41,987 bases of DNA from Deltaproteobacteria bacterium. Lineage in GTDB: Bacteria > Desulfobacterota > Desulfomonilia > UBA1062. Shown here one piece after another: positions 13,805 to 22,405 of this stretch (position 1 is the first letter of the stretch; each line of letters starts with the position of its first letter). The notes under the pieces are model-generated. The model had not been told where the DNA came from, searched no databases, and worked only from the letters and a program-made list of their open reading frames with translations. Position numbers and translations under genes: made by a program. The stretch covers positions 1-41,987 of the forward strand of contig WFSG01000049.1 of the NCBI GenBank assembly GCA_015486075.1, written 5' to 3'.

Positions 13805-15878
13805 CCTTCTCAGCCTTGGCCTCCTTTACTATTTTCTCCTGTATATTTCTAGGTACCTCCTCGTAATGGGAGAAGCTCATGGTATACACTCCCCTTCCGG
13901 ATGTTATAGAGGTAAGGTCAGAGGCATATGTGAGTATCTCTGCAAGTGGTACCTTTGCCTTCAGTTCCTGGTACTTGCCACGGGATATCATTCCCTCTAT
14001 CTTGGCCCTTCTGCTGTTTAAGTCCCCCATCACATCACCCATTGCATCTTCGGGAACTGTTACGGTTATGTCCATAATCGGTTCTAGCAGAACGGGATTG
14101 CAGTTTTCCATAGCCTTCTTGAAGGCCATGGAGGCTGCTATCTTAAAGGCCAGTTCTGAAGAGTCTACCTCGTGGTAAGAACCGTCATAGAGCTTCACGC
14201 CCACGTCAACTACCGGGTATCCCGCTAGAACACCCGATTTCATCGCCTCAATTATACCCTTCTCCACAGCAGGAATATACTGCCTAGGTATAACTCCACC
14301 CACTATCTGGTTGATAAATTCAAAGCCTGCGCCCCTTTCCCTGGGACTCACCTCTATCCACACATCACCGTACTGACCATGACCGCCTGTCTGCTTTTTA
14401 TACTTCCCCTGCACCTTGGTAACGCCCTGGATGGTCTCCTTGTATGGAACCTTCGGCGTTGTGAGTTCAACCTCTACCCCGAATCTCCTCTTTAAACGGT
14501 CGACAGCCGTTTCAATGTGAATCTGGCCAAGACCCGAGAGAATGAATTCACCTGTCTGCTCATCCCTGTATGCCTTCAGTACAGGATCCTCTTCCATTAT
14601 GCGCTGTAACGCCGGTAGTATCTTGTCTTCGTCCCCTTTGGTCTTGGGTTTAACAGCCATGTTCATTACTGCCTCGGGAAAGATGGGACTCTCAAAGGTA
14701 TAGTCCATGTTTTCCCCCAGAAGGGTATCTCCTGTCTTTGTCTCCTTTAGCTTTGCAACGGCAAATATGTCACCAGGGCCGACCTGGTCCAATGGCCTCT
14801 GCGACTTCCCTTCCAGCACAAGAATCGAACCAATCCTTTCTTTTGTCTTCCTGGTTGCATTGTATATATTCGAATCAGGGTTCAGGGTACCGGAGAAGCA
14901 TCTAATGATGCTCATCTTGCCCGTGTAGGGATCACTCATGGTCTTGAACACATATCCGGAGAACATCTCTTTATCGTCTGGTTTTACAGGTTTCTCGTCG
15001 CCCTTTGCATCCTTCAATATTTTTTCCTTTACCTTGGCCGGTGAGATTGCCGACGAGCTTATGAAATCCATCAGAGGCTGTACCCCCATGTTAAGGAGTG
15101 AAGAACCGGCGAATACAGGTAGAAAATCACCGTGTGAAAGCCCGGTAGACAAAGCCAATGATAACTCCTTTGGACTCAGTTCCCCGCCATCCAGGTATTT
15201 TTCCATGAGCTCATCATCCACCTCGGCAAGATCTTCTATTACCTCGTTATAGGTCTCTTCCACCATGTCGTTCATATCTTGGGGCACAGGGACTTCCTTG
15301 TAGGCCCCAGAACCATCCTTCTCAAATACGAGTGCCTTTTTTCTGAGTATATCGACAACACCGCTGAAATCATTCTCTTTGCCAATAGGTATAGTCAAAG
15401 GCAATGGTTTTATACCGAATATCTCCTTGATGTCTGCCAAAACCTGGCTGAAATCCGCTCTTTCTCTGTCCATTTTGCTGACAAAGCACATCTTTGCTAG
15501 GCCTTCGTCCCCTACCATCTTCCAGAGCGTCTCACTGTGAGGCTTTATGGAATCAATGGCATCAATTACGAAAACCGCGTTCTCGCATGCCTTTAAACCC
15601 AGGATAACCTCTGATATAAAGTTGGAATCCCCTGGTGTATCAAGAAGAACCACCTCTGAGTTATTCCACCTATAGTTATGGATTGCGCTGAATATCGAGG
15701 ATTGTCTCTTTTGCTCTTCAGGCTCAAAATCAAGAACCGAGTTGCCCTCGAGCACCTTACCCAGCCTGGTGGTTGCCTTTGCATTGAACAACATAGCCTC
15801 TCCCAGGGACGTTTTTCCCGACCCTGACTGTGAAACCAGTATGATATCTCTCAGGGCATCTGTACTGTACTTCCTCAT
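13794..15878 (-). CDS. EF-G-like translational GTPase paralog
   Basis: The product is 694 residues with the full EF-G domain order: GTPase, domain II (about 300-385), domains III to V with LNSRRAKIEGM near the C-terminus. The GTPase motifs depart from canonical EF-G: P-loop SQSGSGKTS at 16-24, G3 DTPGDSNF at 80-87 with Asp where EF-G has the catalytic His of DTPGH, and G4 SKMD at 134-137 in place of NKMD. It belongs with the EF-G-like paralogs (EF-G-2 type), not the main fusA, which normally sits beside rpsL/rpsG. GGGAGG precedes the ATG. It leads a three-gene overlapping operon. Confidence 0.88.
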   Translation of the reverse strand: MRKYSTDALRDIILVSQSGSGKTSLGEAMLFNAKATTRLGKVLEGNSVLDFEPEEQKRQSSIFSAIHNYRWNNSEVVLLDTPGDSNFISEVILGLKACENAVFVIDAIDSIKPHSETLWKMVGDEGLAKMCFVSKMDRERADFSQVLADIKEIFGIKPLPLTIPIGKENDFSGVVDILRKKALVFEKDGSGAYKEVPVPQDMNDMVEETYNEVIEDLAEVDDELMEKYLDGGELSPKELSLALSTGLSHGDFLPVFAGSSLLNMGVQPLMDFISSSAISPAKVKEKILKDAKGDEKPVKPDDKEMFSGYVFKTMSDPYTGKMSIIRCFSGTLNPDSNIYNATRKTKERIGSILVLEGKSQRPLDQVGPGDIFAVAKLKETKTGDTLLGENMDYTFESPIFPEAVMNMAVKPKTKGDEDKILPALQRIMEEDPVLKAYRDEQTGEFILSGLGQIHIETAVDRLKRRFGVEVELTTPKVPYKETIQGVTKVQGKYKKQTGGHGQYGDVWIEVSPRERGAGFEFINQIVGGVIPRQYIPAVEKGIIEAMKSGVLAGYPVVDVGVKLYDGSYHEVDSSELAFKIAASMAFKKAMENCNPVLLEPIMDITVTVPEDAMGDVMGDLNSRRAKIEGMISRGKYQELKAKVPLAEILTYASDLTSITSGRGVYTMSFSHYEEVPRNIQEKIVKEAKAEKDAR

Positions 15879-16186
15879 TTATCCTCCCTTCTTGTGTGAG
15901 TATAATAGTACCAAGTACTGAAAATACCCTCTCAAGTCAAGATAAGTAAACGATTGTTTTGTAGCCCAGGGAAAAGTTGTCAGCATCAGCGATTAACCAT
16001 TAGTTTAAAAACATGGAATAACTGAAGGAAATCCCCTTAGGTTTGTCCGTATCCATGGTGAAGACAAGATTAAGATAACACATCTGACCACTAGCTATCA
16101 GACTTCAGGCTTTTACCTAAAACCTGACATCCAGTGCCTTTGTCTTCAAGAGTGTTACCTATGCATTAACCTACCCAAATCTTTTG
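15879..16186. other. Intergenic region, no gene seen
   Basis: No coding feature is evident. The EF-G-like promoter should lie in the first 100 bases. The right part contains short relatives of the repeat block that follows (GCTATCAG, TTACCTAAAACCTGA). Confidence 0.45.
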
Positions 16187-16232
16187 CCTTAAACCTTACG
16201 CCTTATACCTTATACCTTCCACCTTATACCTT
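16187..16232. repeat. 7-bp-period repeat block A
   Basis: Six consecutive 7-base units: CCTTAAA, CCTTACG, CCTTATA, CCTTATA, CCTTCCA, CCTTATA, then CCTT. On the opposite strand the unit is AAGGnnn. It ends four bases before the stop of the ABC permease gene. The same repeat family occurs in the other orientation at 39403-39560. Confidence 0.8.
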
Positions 16233-16236
16233 TTTT

Positions 16237-17067
16237 CTATAGCTTCAGCTCCGGGACACGCAATTTCTTCTTTGTATAATCTATCACAAAGATAAAGAAA
16301 AAACAGACGGCTGCAACCATGATAATAGTTGCTCCTGAGCTCAGGTTGTACACATAAGAAAAGTATAACCCCAAAAGTATAAAGCCGTAACTAAGAATGC
16401 TTGACAACAACATCATGCCTTTCAAGGAGTAGGTATATTTCTCCGCTATGTAGGGAGGTATGCTGAGTAACGCGATGACAAGGATAAGTCCAACAACCCT
16501 TATTACCATTACAACTGTCAATCCTACCATGACCATAAGTACAAAGTATAGCGCCTTGACAGGTACACCCTTTGTCTTTGCAAATTCCTTGTCAAAGCTC
16601 ATTGCAAGAAAGCCTTTATAAAAAATCATGGTTAACCCAAGTATCAGCACCATAAGAGGTACCATCAGCCACAAGTCAGATAAAGGTACCGTCAGTATAC
16701 TCCCGAAGAGAAATCCCATGAGCCCCACGTTGTACCCTGGGGTAAGATCAATGAGTATTATACCAAGGGCCATGCCCACTGCCCAGATTGCCCCGATGGC
16801 CGCATCTGTCCTCTGTGTATTTTCAGCAGAGACACCGGCAATAACAGCCGAGGAAAGTACTGAGAAACCTAAAGTCGATGGTATAACCGGCCAGCCCATG
16901 AAATAGGCAATACCTATGCCCCCGAAACTTGCATGGGCAATCCCACCTGATATGAAAACAATCCTGTTTACCACCACGAGACTACCTATTATACCGCATA
17001 CAATGCTGGTGAACAAACCTGCCAGTATGGCATGTTGCATAAAAGAAAACCTTAGGGCATCAATCAT
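16237..17067 (-). CDS. Metal ABC transporter permease (ZnuB-like)
   Basis: The product is 276 residues with eight or so hydrophobic helices. It is an ABC-3 family permease (ZnuB, MntB, TroC), with the typical GGIAHASFGGIGIAYF block in the early helices and RVVGLILVIALLSIPP in the later half. It should form the inner-membrane channel for zinc or manganese. The ATG at 17067 is chosen, because it overlaps the stop of the ATPase gene in the common ATGATTGA arrangement and has GAGGAA upstream. A longer in-frame start at 17118 would lie well inside the ATPase gene. Confidence 0.9.
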   Translation of the reverse strand: MIDALRFSFMQHAILAGLFTSIVCGIIGSLVVVNRIVFISGGIAHASFGGIGIAYFMGWPVIPSTLGFSVLSSAVIAGVSAENTQRTDAAIGAIWAVGMALGIILIDLTPGYNVGLMGFLFGSILTVPLSDLWLMVPLMVLILGLTMIFYKGFLAMSFDKEFAKTKGVPVKALYFVLMVMVGLTVVMVIRVVGLILVIALLSIPPYIAEKYTYSLKGMMLLSSILSYGFILLGLYFSYVYNLSSGATIIMVAAVCFFFIFVIDYTKKKLRVPELKL

Positions 17068-17836
17068 TCCCAAATTCCTCGTGGTCCCTGAGCACGCGGT
17101 GAGGAATCCCGTGAGCAATCAGGTCAACCGGACAATGATAGACCTTGTTAAGTATATCAGGAGTAATCTCACCGGTATCATGAAAGTATAGCCTTTGGTT
17201 TACGCACGCAACAGATTTAACGTAACTGGATATTGCTGTTATATCGTGGCTTACAACCACTATGGTTACCTTCTTGTTCAGCTCTTTAAAAAAATCATAA
17301 AGTTCTGTCTGGCTTTGCCTGTCAATACTGGAAGTAGGTTCATCCATTATGAATATATCGGGCTTGGCAACAAGTGCCCTTGCTATGGCCACCTTCTGTT
17401 GCTGGCCACCTGATAGCTCGCCTATGTAATGATCCCTGAATTCCCACATGCCCACTCTCTCAAGCGCTTCCCTGGCCAAGGTCTTATCCTTACTAGAGTA
17501 TCTCCACCCGTACTTAGAACGACCAAGCCTTCCCATTAGTGTAACGTCCATGACAGATACAGGAAACTCCCTGTTAACGCTTGTGTTCTGTGGTACGTAG
17601 CCTATCCTGTCCAGGGCCTTCCTGGGTTCTTTACCAAAAATCCTGACCTCGCCCTTCTGTGGAGTCAGTATGCCAAGTACTATCTTGAGAAGTGTGGTCT
17701 TGCCCCCACCATTTGGCCCTAGTATGGCCACAAAATCCCTTTGTCTTACCAAAAGACTCACTCCAGCAAGCACAGGGTAGGTATCATAACTGAACCAGAT
17801 GTTTTTTGCCTCTATGGCAGGTACATCTACTGACAT
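17060..17836 (-). CDS. Metal ABC transporter ATPase (ZnuC-like)
   Basis: The product is 258 residues. It has a Walker A GPNGGGKTTLL, an LSGGQQQKVAIARAL signature and a Walker B IFIMDEP, with the H-loop in VVVSHD. It powers the importer with the adjacent permease and binding protein. GAGGTAG, six bases before the ATG, lies in the last codons of the binding-protein gene. The stop overlaps the start of the permease gene. The order binding protein, ATPase, permease is a standard zinc/manganese operon. Confidence 0.92.
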   Translation of the reverse strand: MSVDVPAIEAKNIWFSYDTYPVLAGVSLLVRQRDFVAILGPNGGGKTTLLKIVLGILTPQKGEVRIFGKEPRKALDRIGYVPQNTSVNREFPVSVMDVTLMGRLGRSKYGWRYSSKDKTLAREALERVGMWEFRDHYIGELSGGQQQKVAIARALVAKPDIFIMDEPTSSIDRQSQTELYDFFKELNKKVTIVVVSHDITAISSYVKSVACVNQRLYFHDTGEITPDILNKVYHCPVDLIAHGIPHRVLRDHEEFGND

Positions 17837-17840
17837 ACTG

Positions 17841-18710
17841 CTACCTCAACGCGGTCCTTATTTTCTTTGCGGCATCCACTAAATTTCTTGCCCAATCTGG
17901 GCTCAATGGATCAAGGTACACCAACCCCGCACCTATTGACTCAGCAATACCACTGGCAATCACCTTGCTCTGTTGCGGTTGTACAAATATCTCCTTTATT
18001 CCATGTTCTCTGGCATAATCTATTAATCTTTCCAGCTCAGCAGCCTTGGGCTCTTTACCCTCGACCTCAATAGACACCTGTTCGAGTCCGTAGGCATCTG
18101 CAAAATACCCCCATGAGGGATGGAAAACCATGAATATATGCTTTTCTCCCCTATTAGAGAATATGTCTTTTATCTCAAGATCGAGATTTACCAATTCATC
18201 GATAAAACGTCTGTATCCTTCATAATATGCCCTCTTATGGTCTGGGTCCACCTTTACCAGCGCATCAAGTATGTTTCTCGCCTGTAACATGACAAGGGGA
18301 GGAGAGAGCCAGCAGTGTGGATCTTTTGATATTGGCATACGACCTCCCCTCTTACCTGACGATGTCTTCATGATCCTTTTCTCTATTCCTTTATCCGTAC
18401 GACAGATGTAAAGACCAGGGTTTATCTTCTCAAACCTGCCAAGCCATGACCTTTCGTAAGGTACTCCTATAGCAAAAAAGACCTTTGACCTTGAAAGCGA
18501 TACCATCTGGGTAGGTTTTGGTTCATACATGCCCGGGAATGCACCAGGCGGGCACATTACTTCTACTCTTACCAGCCCACCGGCTATCCTCTCAACAAAA
18601 TATTTCTGTGGGAGTATGCTTACAGTGACCTGTATAGGTCCCATGGCATGGAGATCAACGTTTATGAAGAAACATCCAAATATAACTCCAAGTATCACTA
18701 AACGTTTCAT
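17841..18710 (-). CDS. Metal-binding periplasmic protein (ZnuA-like)
   Basis: The product is 289 residues with a signal peptide (MKRLVILGVIFGCFF). It is a cluster A-I solute-binding protein (ZnuA, MntA, TroA). Two of the usual metal ligands can be seen: His in DPHCWLSP and His in VFHPSWGYF, with an Asp near PLSPDW. The first ligand, normally His in the PHxYEP block, is missing: the sequence is FPGMYEP. That may alter metal preference. There is no His-rich loop, as seen in zinc-specific ZnuA. The ATG at 18710 has GGAGA upstream and is preferred to the in-frame ATG at 18722 and the longer start at 18773. Confidence 0.85.
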   Translation of the reverse strand: MKRLVILGVIFGCFFINVDLHAMGPIQVTVSILPQKYFVERIAGGLVRVEVMCPPGAFPGMYEPKPTQMVSLSRSKVFFAIGVPYERSWLGRFEKINPGLYICRTDKGIEKRIMKTSSGKRGGRMPISKDPHCWLSPPLVMLQARNILDALVKVDPDHKRAYYEGYRRFIDELVNLDLEIKDIFSNRGEKHIFMVFHPSWGYFADAYGLEQVSIEVEGKEPKAAELERLIDYAREHGIKEIFVQPQQSKVIASGIAESIGAGLVYLDPLSPDWARNLVDAAKKIRTALR

Positions 18711-18883
18711 AAGTTTCTCCATATATTTTAATATACCAAGATAGCCAGATAGACAAGTGGTTATTATAAACATATTGTTATAAGCCAGATACCCTGATGT
18801 TACTTAAATTAACATTAAATTATGGTTGCCATCCATAGAAAATTATTTAAAAATAAAAGATGAATATGGAGGTAGGCCAAACA

Positions 18884-20101
18884 ATGAAAGGGCTTGAGAA
18901 AAATCCCAAGAACGTGAATAAGGCAGATCTTGTCGTCGGTATTCCTTCTTACAACGAGGCATCCAACATTATTTACCCTACAGAGCAGGCAGCCTTGGGC
19001 TTGAGACAATATTTCCCGGATCTTGATACCGTAATCATAAACTGCGATAACAACAGCCCGGATGGCACTGGGAATGCTTTTATGAACGCAGACACAAAAA
19101 ATATACCAAAGATATACATATCCACGCCAGATGGTGTAAAGGGTAAGGGCAATAACTTTAGAAACCTTTTTGAAAAGGTCATAGAGCTTGACGCAAGTGC
19201 CATCGTGGTGGTTGATGCAGATCTAAAGAGTATAACGCCAAGGTGGATAAAAAACCTGGGGGAACCTCTCCTGAATGATTTCGGTTATGTTGCACCGCTA
19301 TACGTACGGCACAAGTACGATGGAACGATCACAAACACCATTGCCTACCCTTTAACTCGCTGTCTTTACGGTCGTAGGGTACGTCAACCCATAGGAGGCG
19401 ATTTTGGCTTCTCAAAGCAACTCGCCTTGAGTTACACAAATACCAACCTATGGAATGAAGACGTGGCACAGTTTGGTATAGATATCTGGATGACAACCCT
19501 TGCGATGAACGAAGGCGTACCCATATGTCAGGCATTCATGGGAAGACCAAAGGTGCACAAGCCAAAAGACCCGAGCGCAGACCTCGGTCCCATGTTCAAG
19601 CAGGTCATAGGCACCATATTTGACCTCATGATCGCATATAGGGAAAACTGGATGGCGGTAAAGTGGAGCAAGCCAACGGCCATATTCGGCTTTGGTCTTG
19701 GAGAGGTGGAAATGCCACCCACTGTCTCGGTCAACAGGGAGAACCTCTACAGGAAATCAAGGCAAGGCTTTAACGAATACATCGATATATACCAAAAGAT
19801 AATATCAAAAGAGAACTTCAAGAAACTAGGGGAAATATTTTCTTTAGAACTTGAGCATTTTGAGATCCCCACGTTTCTCTGGGCGAGAATACTCTTCGAC
19901 CTAGCATTATGTTATAAAAAGGAAACCATGGACAGGGAGAAAACCATAGAGGTACTCATTCCTCTCTACTACGGGATGACCCTATCCTTCGTGAATAAGA
20001 CACGTGACATGAGTATACAGCAGGCCGAAGAGTTTATAGAGGATATATGTAGTGTATTCGAGCAGACAAAGCCCTACCTTATCGAGAGATGGGAGTCATA
20101 G
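18884..20101 (+). CDS. GT-A glycosyltransferase, GpgS/mannosylglycerate-synthase-like
   Basis: The product is 405 residues. The N-terminal GT-A fold has VVGIPSYNEASNI, VKGKGNNF and the metal-binding VVDADLK (DxD type), then QPIGGDFGFS and an acceptor-side region. The layout matches glucosyl-3-phosphoglycerate synthase and mannosyl/glucosylglycerate synthases (GT81/GT78-like). These make compatible solutes and, in actinobacteria, methylglucose polymers. A role in osmolyte or glycolipid synthesis is inferred. The ATG at 18884 is taken because GGAGG precedes it; ATG 18860 is in frame but has no good site. A response-regulator gene follows 21 bases later. Confidence 0.78.
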   Translation: MKGLEKNPKNVNKADLVVGIPSYNEASNIIYPTEQAALGLRQYFPDLDTVIINCDNNSPDGTGNAFMNADTKNIPKIYISTPDGVKGKGNNFRNLFEKVIELDASAIVVVDADLKSITPRWIKNLGEPLLNDFGYVAPLYVRHKYDGTITNTIAYPLTRCLYGRRVRQPIGGDFGFSKQLALSYTNTNLWNEDVAQFGIDIWMTTLAMNEGVPICQAFMGRPKVHKPKDPSADLGPMFKQVIGTIFDLMIAYRENWMAVKWSKPTAIFGFGLGEVEMPPTVSVNRENLYRKSRQGFNEYIDIYQKIISKENFKKLGEIFSLELEHFEIPTFLWARILFDLALCYKKETMDREKTIEVLIPLYYGMTLSFVNKTRDMSIQQAEEFIEDICSVFEQTKPYLIERWES

Positions 20102-20122
20102 GTAGGAAAGGAGTATTGATCC

Positions 20123-20494
20123 ATGGCAAAGATACTTATTGTGGATGACGAGAAACACATTAGACTACTGTACAGGGAAGAACTGGAAGAGGAAGGATAC
20201 GATGTTGCACTTGCATCCGATGGATCTGGCATAAGAGACAGGATAGACAACGAAAAACCCGATGTTGTAATACTGGATATCAAGATGGTAAATTCTAACG
20301 GACTTGATGTACTCCAGGAGATCAGAAACACTTACTACAATCTTCCTGTGATATTATGCAGTGCATATGGGAACTACAAGGTAGACTTGAAATCCATCGC
20401 AGCTGATGCCTATGTGGTAAAGTCCTCTGACATGAAAGAGCTTAAAGACAAAATAGCTCAGGTCCTGGAGGCAAGGGTCCCGGTAAAGGAATAA
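20123..20494 (+). CDS. Single-domain response regulator
   Basis: The product is 123 residues and is a receiver domain only: acidic pair DDEK near 9-12, phospho-acceptor Asp in VVILDIKM, and the conserved Lys in VVKSSD. There is no output domain, so it acts through protein contact (CheY/Spo0F type). AAAGGAG precedes the ATG. It lies between the glycosyltransferase and a PHP-domain gene, one base from the latter. No histidine kinase is encoded nearby. Confidence 0.93.
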   Translation: MAKILIVDDEKHIRLLYREELEEEGYDVALASDGSGIRDRIDNEKPDVVILDIKMVNSNGLDVLQEIRNTYYNLPVILCSAYGNYKVDLKSIAADAYVVKSSDMKELKDKIAQVLEARVPVKE

Positions 20495-20495
20495 T

Positions 20496-21353
20496 ATGAG
20501 TATAGAGGCTGATCTTCACATACACACACGTGCGTCTGATGGTGATCTAAGTCCTTCTGATGTGGTTTCCCGAGCAATCTCCAAGGGCCTCAAGGCAATT
20601 GCAATAACAGACCATGATACCATGTCCGGCGTAAAGGAAGCACTTAAAGCAGCACAGCATGCAAGGATAAAAGTCATCCCTGGCGTTGAAATAAGCGTAG
20701 AGTTTGAGCCAGGGGAATTTCACATGCTTGGATATTTTCCCTTCATACCAGATGGCATGGAAGACATACTTGAAAAGGGCCAACAGGAATCAAGGGCAAG
20801 AAGAAATCCCAAGATAATAGATAGACTGAATAACCTTGGCATGGATATCACAATGGAAGAGGTAAAAGAGGTGGCAGGATCTGCACAACTAGGTAGACCC
20901 CACATAGCACAGGTTTTACTATCAAAGGGCTATGTACGCTCAATGAGAGAGGCTTTCGATAGGTTCCTGGCAAAGGGCAGGCCTGCTTACGTTAACAGGG
21001 AAAAGCTTCCTCCAGCAAGGGCAATAGAACTCATAACATCCCATGGTGGTATAGCTGTACTCGCCCATCCCTTCACACTAGAACTGGATGATAGCGACCT
21101 GAGGGACTATGTAAAAGGTCTGAGCAAAAAAGGGCTTAAGGGTATCGAGACATACTACCCGGAACACACCAAAGGACAGGTAGAACTTTATAGAAATATT
21201 GCAAGAGAAAATGGTCTTGTAACCACTGGGGGCTCTGACTTTCATGGGAAGAGCAAGAACCAGATATCCATTGGTGATGCAGGGATCAGCATGAACATAC
21301 TTGAACAGATCTTTAACCTGTGGGAGATTGCAGCTGCAGAAGTCTCGTCTTGA
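20496..21353 (+). CDS. PHP-domain phosphoesterase, RNase AM / TrpH type
   Basis: The product is 285 residues. PHP motifs are clear: ADLHIHTRASDG at 5-16, ITDHDTMSG, GVEIS and GSDFHG near the end, which bind the metal cluster. The length and pattern match RNase AM (YciV/TrpH), a 5'-3' exonuclease and 3',5'-nucleotide bisphosphatase. It starts one base after the response-regulator stop, so both are in one operon. It is likely cytoplasmic. The exact substrate is not visible. Confidence 0.9.
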   Translation: MSIEADLHIHTRASDGDLSPSDVVSRAISKGLKAIAITDHDTMSGVKEALKAAQHARIKVIPGVEISVEFEPGEFHMLGYFPFIPDGMEDILEKGQQESRARRNPKIIDRLNNLGMDITMEEVKEVAGSAQLGRPHIAQVLLSKGYVRSMREAFDRFLAKGRPAYVNREKLPPARAIELITSHGGIAVLAHPFTLELDDSDLRDYVKGLSKKGLKGIETYYPEHTKGQVELYRNIARENGLVTTGGSDFHGKSKNQISIGDAGISMNILEQIFNLWEIAAAEVSS

Positions 21354-21439
21354 CCTCACGGTTTTAATGGTTTATTCTATGTCATTACCCATAGCACTGG
21401 TGATACAAGCGTGCCCTTGATGCATAGAGGTGAACTATT

Positions 21440-22342
21440 ATGTACACAAAGAACATCCTTGACCAGATAGGTAATACTCCAATCGTCTGCCTCAGGTCAC
21501 TGACAGGTGCAGATATATTTGCCAAGGCAGAGTACCTTAACCCTGGTGGGAGCATAAAAGACAGGGTCGCCCTGTTCATGCTGGAGGAGGCAATAAGAAA
21601 AGGCAGGCTCAAGCCAGGGGATACCATTGTGGAACCCTCGTCCGGTAACACGGGTATCGGTATGGCTCTTGTTGGGGGGCTACTTGGCTTCAAGGTAATC
21701 ATAGTAATGCCCGAGAACATGAGCGAAGAAAGGAAGAAAATAATAAGGGCACTAGGGGCGGACGTCATTCTAACCCCTGCGGAAAAGAGCCTTGCAGGAT
21801 CAGTGGAAAAGGCCAGGGAAATACAAGAGTCCAAGAACAATATCTTCATACCACAACAGTTCGAGAACCCTGACAATCCACTTACACATTATCTCACTAC
21901 CGGACCCGAGATATGGTTCCAGCTGAGGCATCACGTGGACATATTTGTGTCTGGACTTGGGAGCGGAGGTACGCTTGGTGGTGTAGGGAAATACCTGAAA
22001 GAGCGAGACGAAAAGACGATCATAGTTGCAGTAGAGCCCAAGAACGTATCTGCACTCTTGGGTCACGAGCCTGGCTTGCACAGGATAGAAGGCATTGGCG
22101 ACGGTTTTATACCTCCTGTCCTGGACACATCCCTGATCGACGATGTGATGGAGGTCACGGATGAAGACGCCATAGATACATGCAGAAAACTTGCAAGGTC
22201 TGCAGGGTTACTAGTTGGTACGTCTTCCGGCGCTAATGTATGGGCTTGTGAACAGATGGCAGAGAAGTATGGCAAGGACAAAATTATTGCAACGGTTCTC
22301 CCGGACAGGGCAGAGAGATACTTCAGTACAAGCCTGATCTGA
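21440..22342 (+). CDS. cysK: Cysteine synthase (O-acetylserine sulfhydrylase)
   Basis: The product is 300 residues, the usual length. It makes L-cysteine from O-acetylserine and sulfide using PLP. The Schiff-base Lys is K40 in GGSIKDR; the substrate loop SSGNTG and the phosphate-binding GSGGT, and GTSSGAN near the C-terminus, are present. The C-terminal LPDRAERYFST is typical of CysK/CysM. CysK or CysM cannot be separated by eye. AGAGGTGA stands before the ATG. Confidence 0.93.
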   Translation: MYTKNILDQIGNTPIVCLRSLTGADIFAKAEYLNPGGSIKDRVALFMLEEAIRKGRLKPGDTIVEPSSGNTGIGMALVGGLLGFKVIIVMPENMSEERKKIIRALGADVILTPAEKSLAGSVEKAREIQESKNNIFIPQQFENPDNPLTHYLTTGPEIWFQLRHHVDIFVSGLGSGGTLGGVGKYLKERDEKTIIVAVEPKNVSALLGHEPGLHRIEGIGDGFIPPVLDTSLIDDVMEVTDEDAIDTCRKLARSAGLLVGTSSGANVWACEQMAEKYGKDKIIATVLPDRAERYFSTSLI

Positions 22343-22405
22343 TCCTATTTCATAAGTAAAGCCTGGCCTTGTTAAGGGGTGGGAGGTCCTCAAGGGGATA
22401 CGGTA

